Source: JAKAGZ01 sp964412105 | GTDB lineage: Bacteria > Bacteroidota > Ignavibacteria > Ignavibacteriales > Ignavibacteriaceae | Reading direction: 5' to 3' | Length of the DNA stretch: 6,725 nucleotides | NCBI GenBank assembly: GCA_964412105.1 | Contig: CAYPNM010000094.1 | Coordinates: 1-6,725 of the forward strand | In this document: positions 6,444 through 6,725 of the stretch, in pieces | Layout of the letters: every line of letters begins with the position of its first letter | How positions within the stretch are numbered: position 1 is the stretch's first letter | The notes under the pieces: model-generated | Database searches by the model: none | Told to the model about the DNA's origin: nothing | Seen by the model: the letters and a program-made list of their open reading frames with translations, nothing else | Translations under genes and position numbers: made by a program

Positions 6444-6474
6444 AAAAACGGAATCAATTGGAAATGTGATTCCG
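6444..6474 (-). terminator. Orphan Rho-independent terminator-like hairpin
   Basis: CGGAATCA (6449-6456) and TGATTCCG (6467-6474) form a perfect 8-bp stem with a 10-nt loop. On the minus strand the stem is followed at once by five T residues (6444-6448). This is the geometry of an intrinsic terminator for a leftward transcript, yet the 250 bp to its right contain no minus-strand coding frame. It may end a small RNA, or a long 3' untranslated region of a gene beyond the window. Confidence 0.55.
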
Positions 6475-6725
6475 ATTCTGAATGAGATTTTCCTCAAACT
6501 GGCTTAAAATGATAAAATGATTGGATTTATTAAACTTGGGAATGATTTATGATCAGTAAAAAACAAAAAAATCTTTGTAGTGATATTTTATTTATTATTA
6601 AAAAGTAATTTATAAAATATATTCATTATTGGTAATCCTGAAAAATGGAATTATTTAATTATTCTTGGTGTAATATATCACTAATTGAACCACTTTATCA
6701 TAATGAGGCATATTAAACTATAATA

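Larger units (their letters stand above)
6031..6725. other. 695-bp stretch without a supported gene
   Basis: This is the upstream region of the beta-helix gene, running to the right edge. It must hold that gene's promoter. One loose candidate on the minus strand is TTG (6230-6232) with TAATTTTT (6202-6209), 20 nt apart, resembling the Bacteroidota TTG ... TAnnTTTG pattern apart from the last base. A small hairpin AGGAAA/TTTCCT (6067-6072 and 6078-6083) lies in the presumed leader. A terminator-like hairpin is at 6444-6474. The open frames I traced here are under 25 codons. Confidence 0.6.

Overview
The window is AT-rich (by eye about one third G+C) and carries three secreted-protein genes on the minus strand plus one multipass membrane-protein gene on the plus strand. 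The best taxonomic clue is the 1348-2649 product. It ends in a Por-type (T9SS type A) sorting domain of the 'SPNPFNPSTTI ... GVYLYRL ... MNLLK' form, preceded by an 'LPVELTSFSA' module. That combination is characteristic of the Bacteroidota / Ignavibacteriota / Chlorobiota lineage, and the NPFNPST variant is especially common in Ignavibacteria-like genomes. The placement rests on motif recognition, not a search.

Layout from left to right: (1) 1-1171, minus, the 5' part of a secreted purple-acid-phosphatase-like metallophosphoesterase followed by an FN3-like domain that runs off the left edge. It has no in-frame ATG ahead of its signal peptide. (2) 1283-1322, a strong intrinsic terminator facing left, which separates that gene from the next. 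(3) 1348-2649, minus, a T9SS cargo protein with a lamin-tail-like N-terminus. (4) 2650-3401, a 752-bp divergent spacer with a long imperfect hairpin at 3144-3184. (5) 3402-4103, plus, an unrecognised six-helix membrane protein with conserved-looking acidic/His motifs. (6) 4104-4668, a convergent spacer with several inverted repeats. (7) 4669-6030, minus, a secreted right-handed parallel beta-helix protein with a choice-of-anchor-Q-like C-terminus. (8) 6031-6725, a gene-free stretch holding an orphan minus-strand terminator-like hairpin.

The genes do not form one operon: strands alternate, spacers are long and terminators intervene. Three of the four products carry export signals and look like cell-surface or extracellular hydrolase or carbohydrate-associated proteins. 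This fits a heterotroph that degrades polymers and scavenges phosphate, but no shared pathway can be shown. About 2.19 kb of 6.73 kb (roughly 33%) is non-coding by this annotation, which is high for a bacterium. I found no CRISPR array, tRNA, rRNA, transposase or recognisable defence system. The most useful leads are the missing start codon of the phosphatase, the hairpin region at 3131-3184, the unassigned membrane-protein family and the orphan terminator at 6444-6474.
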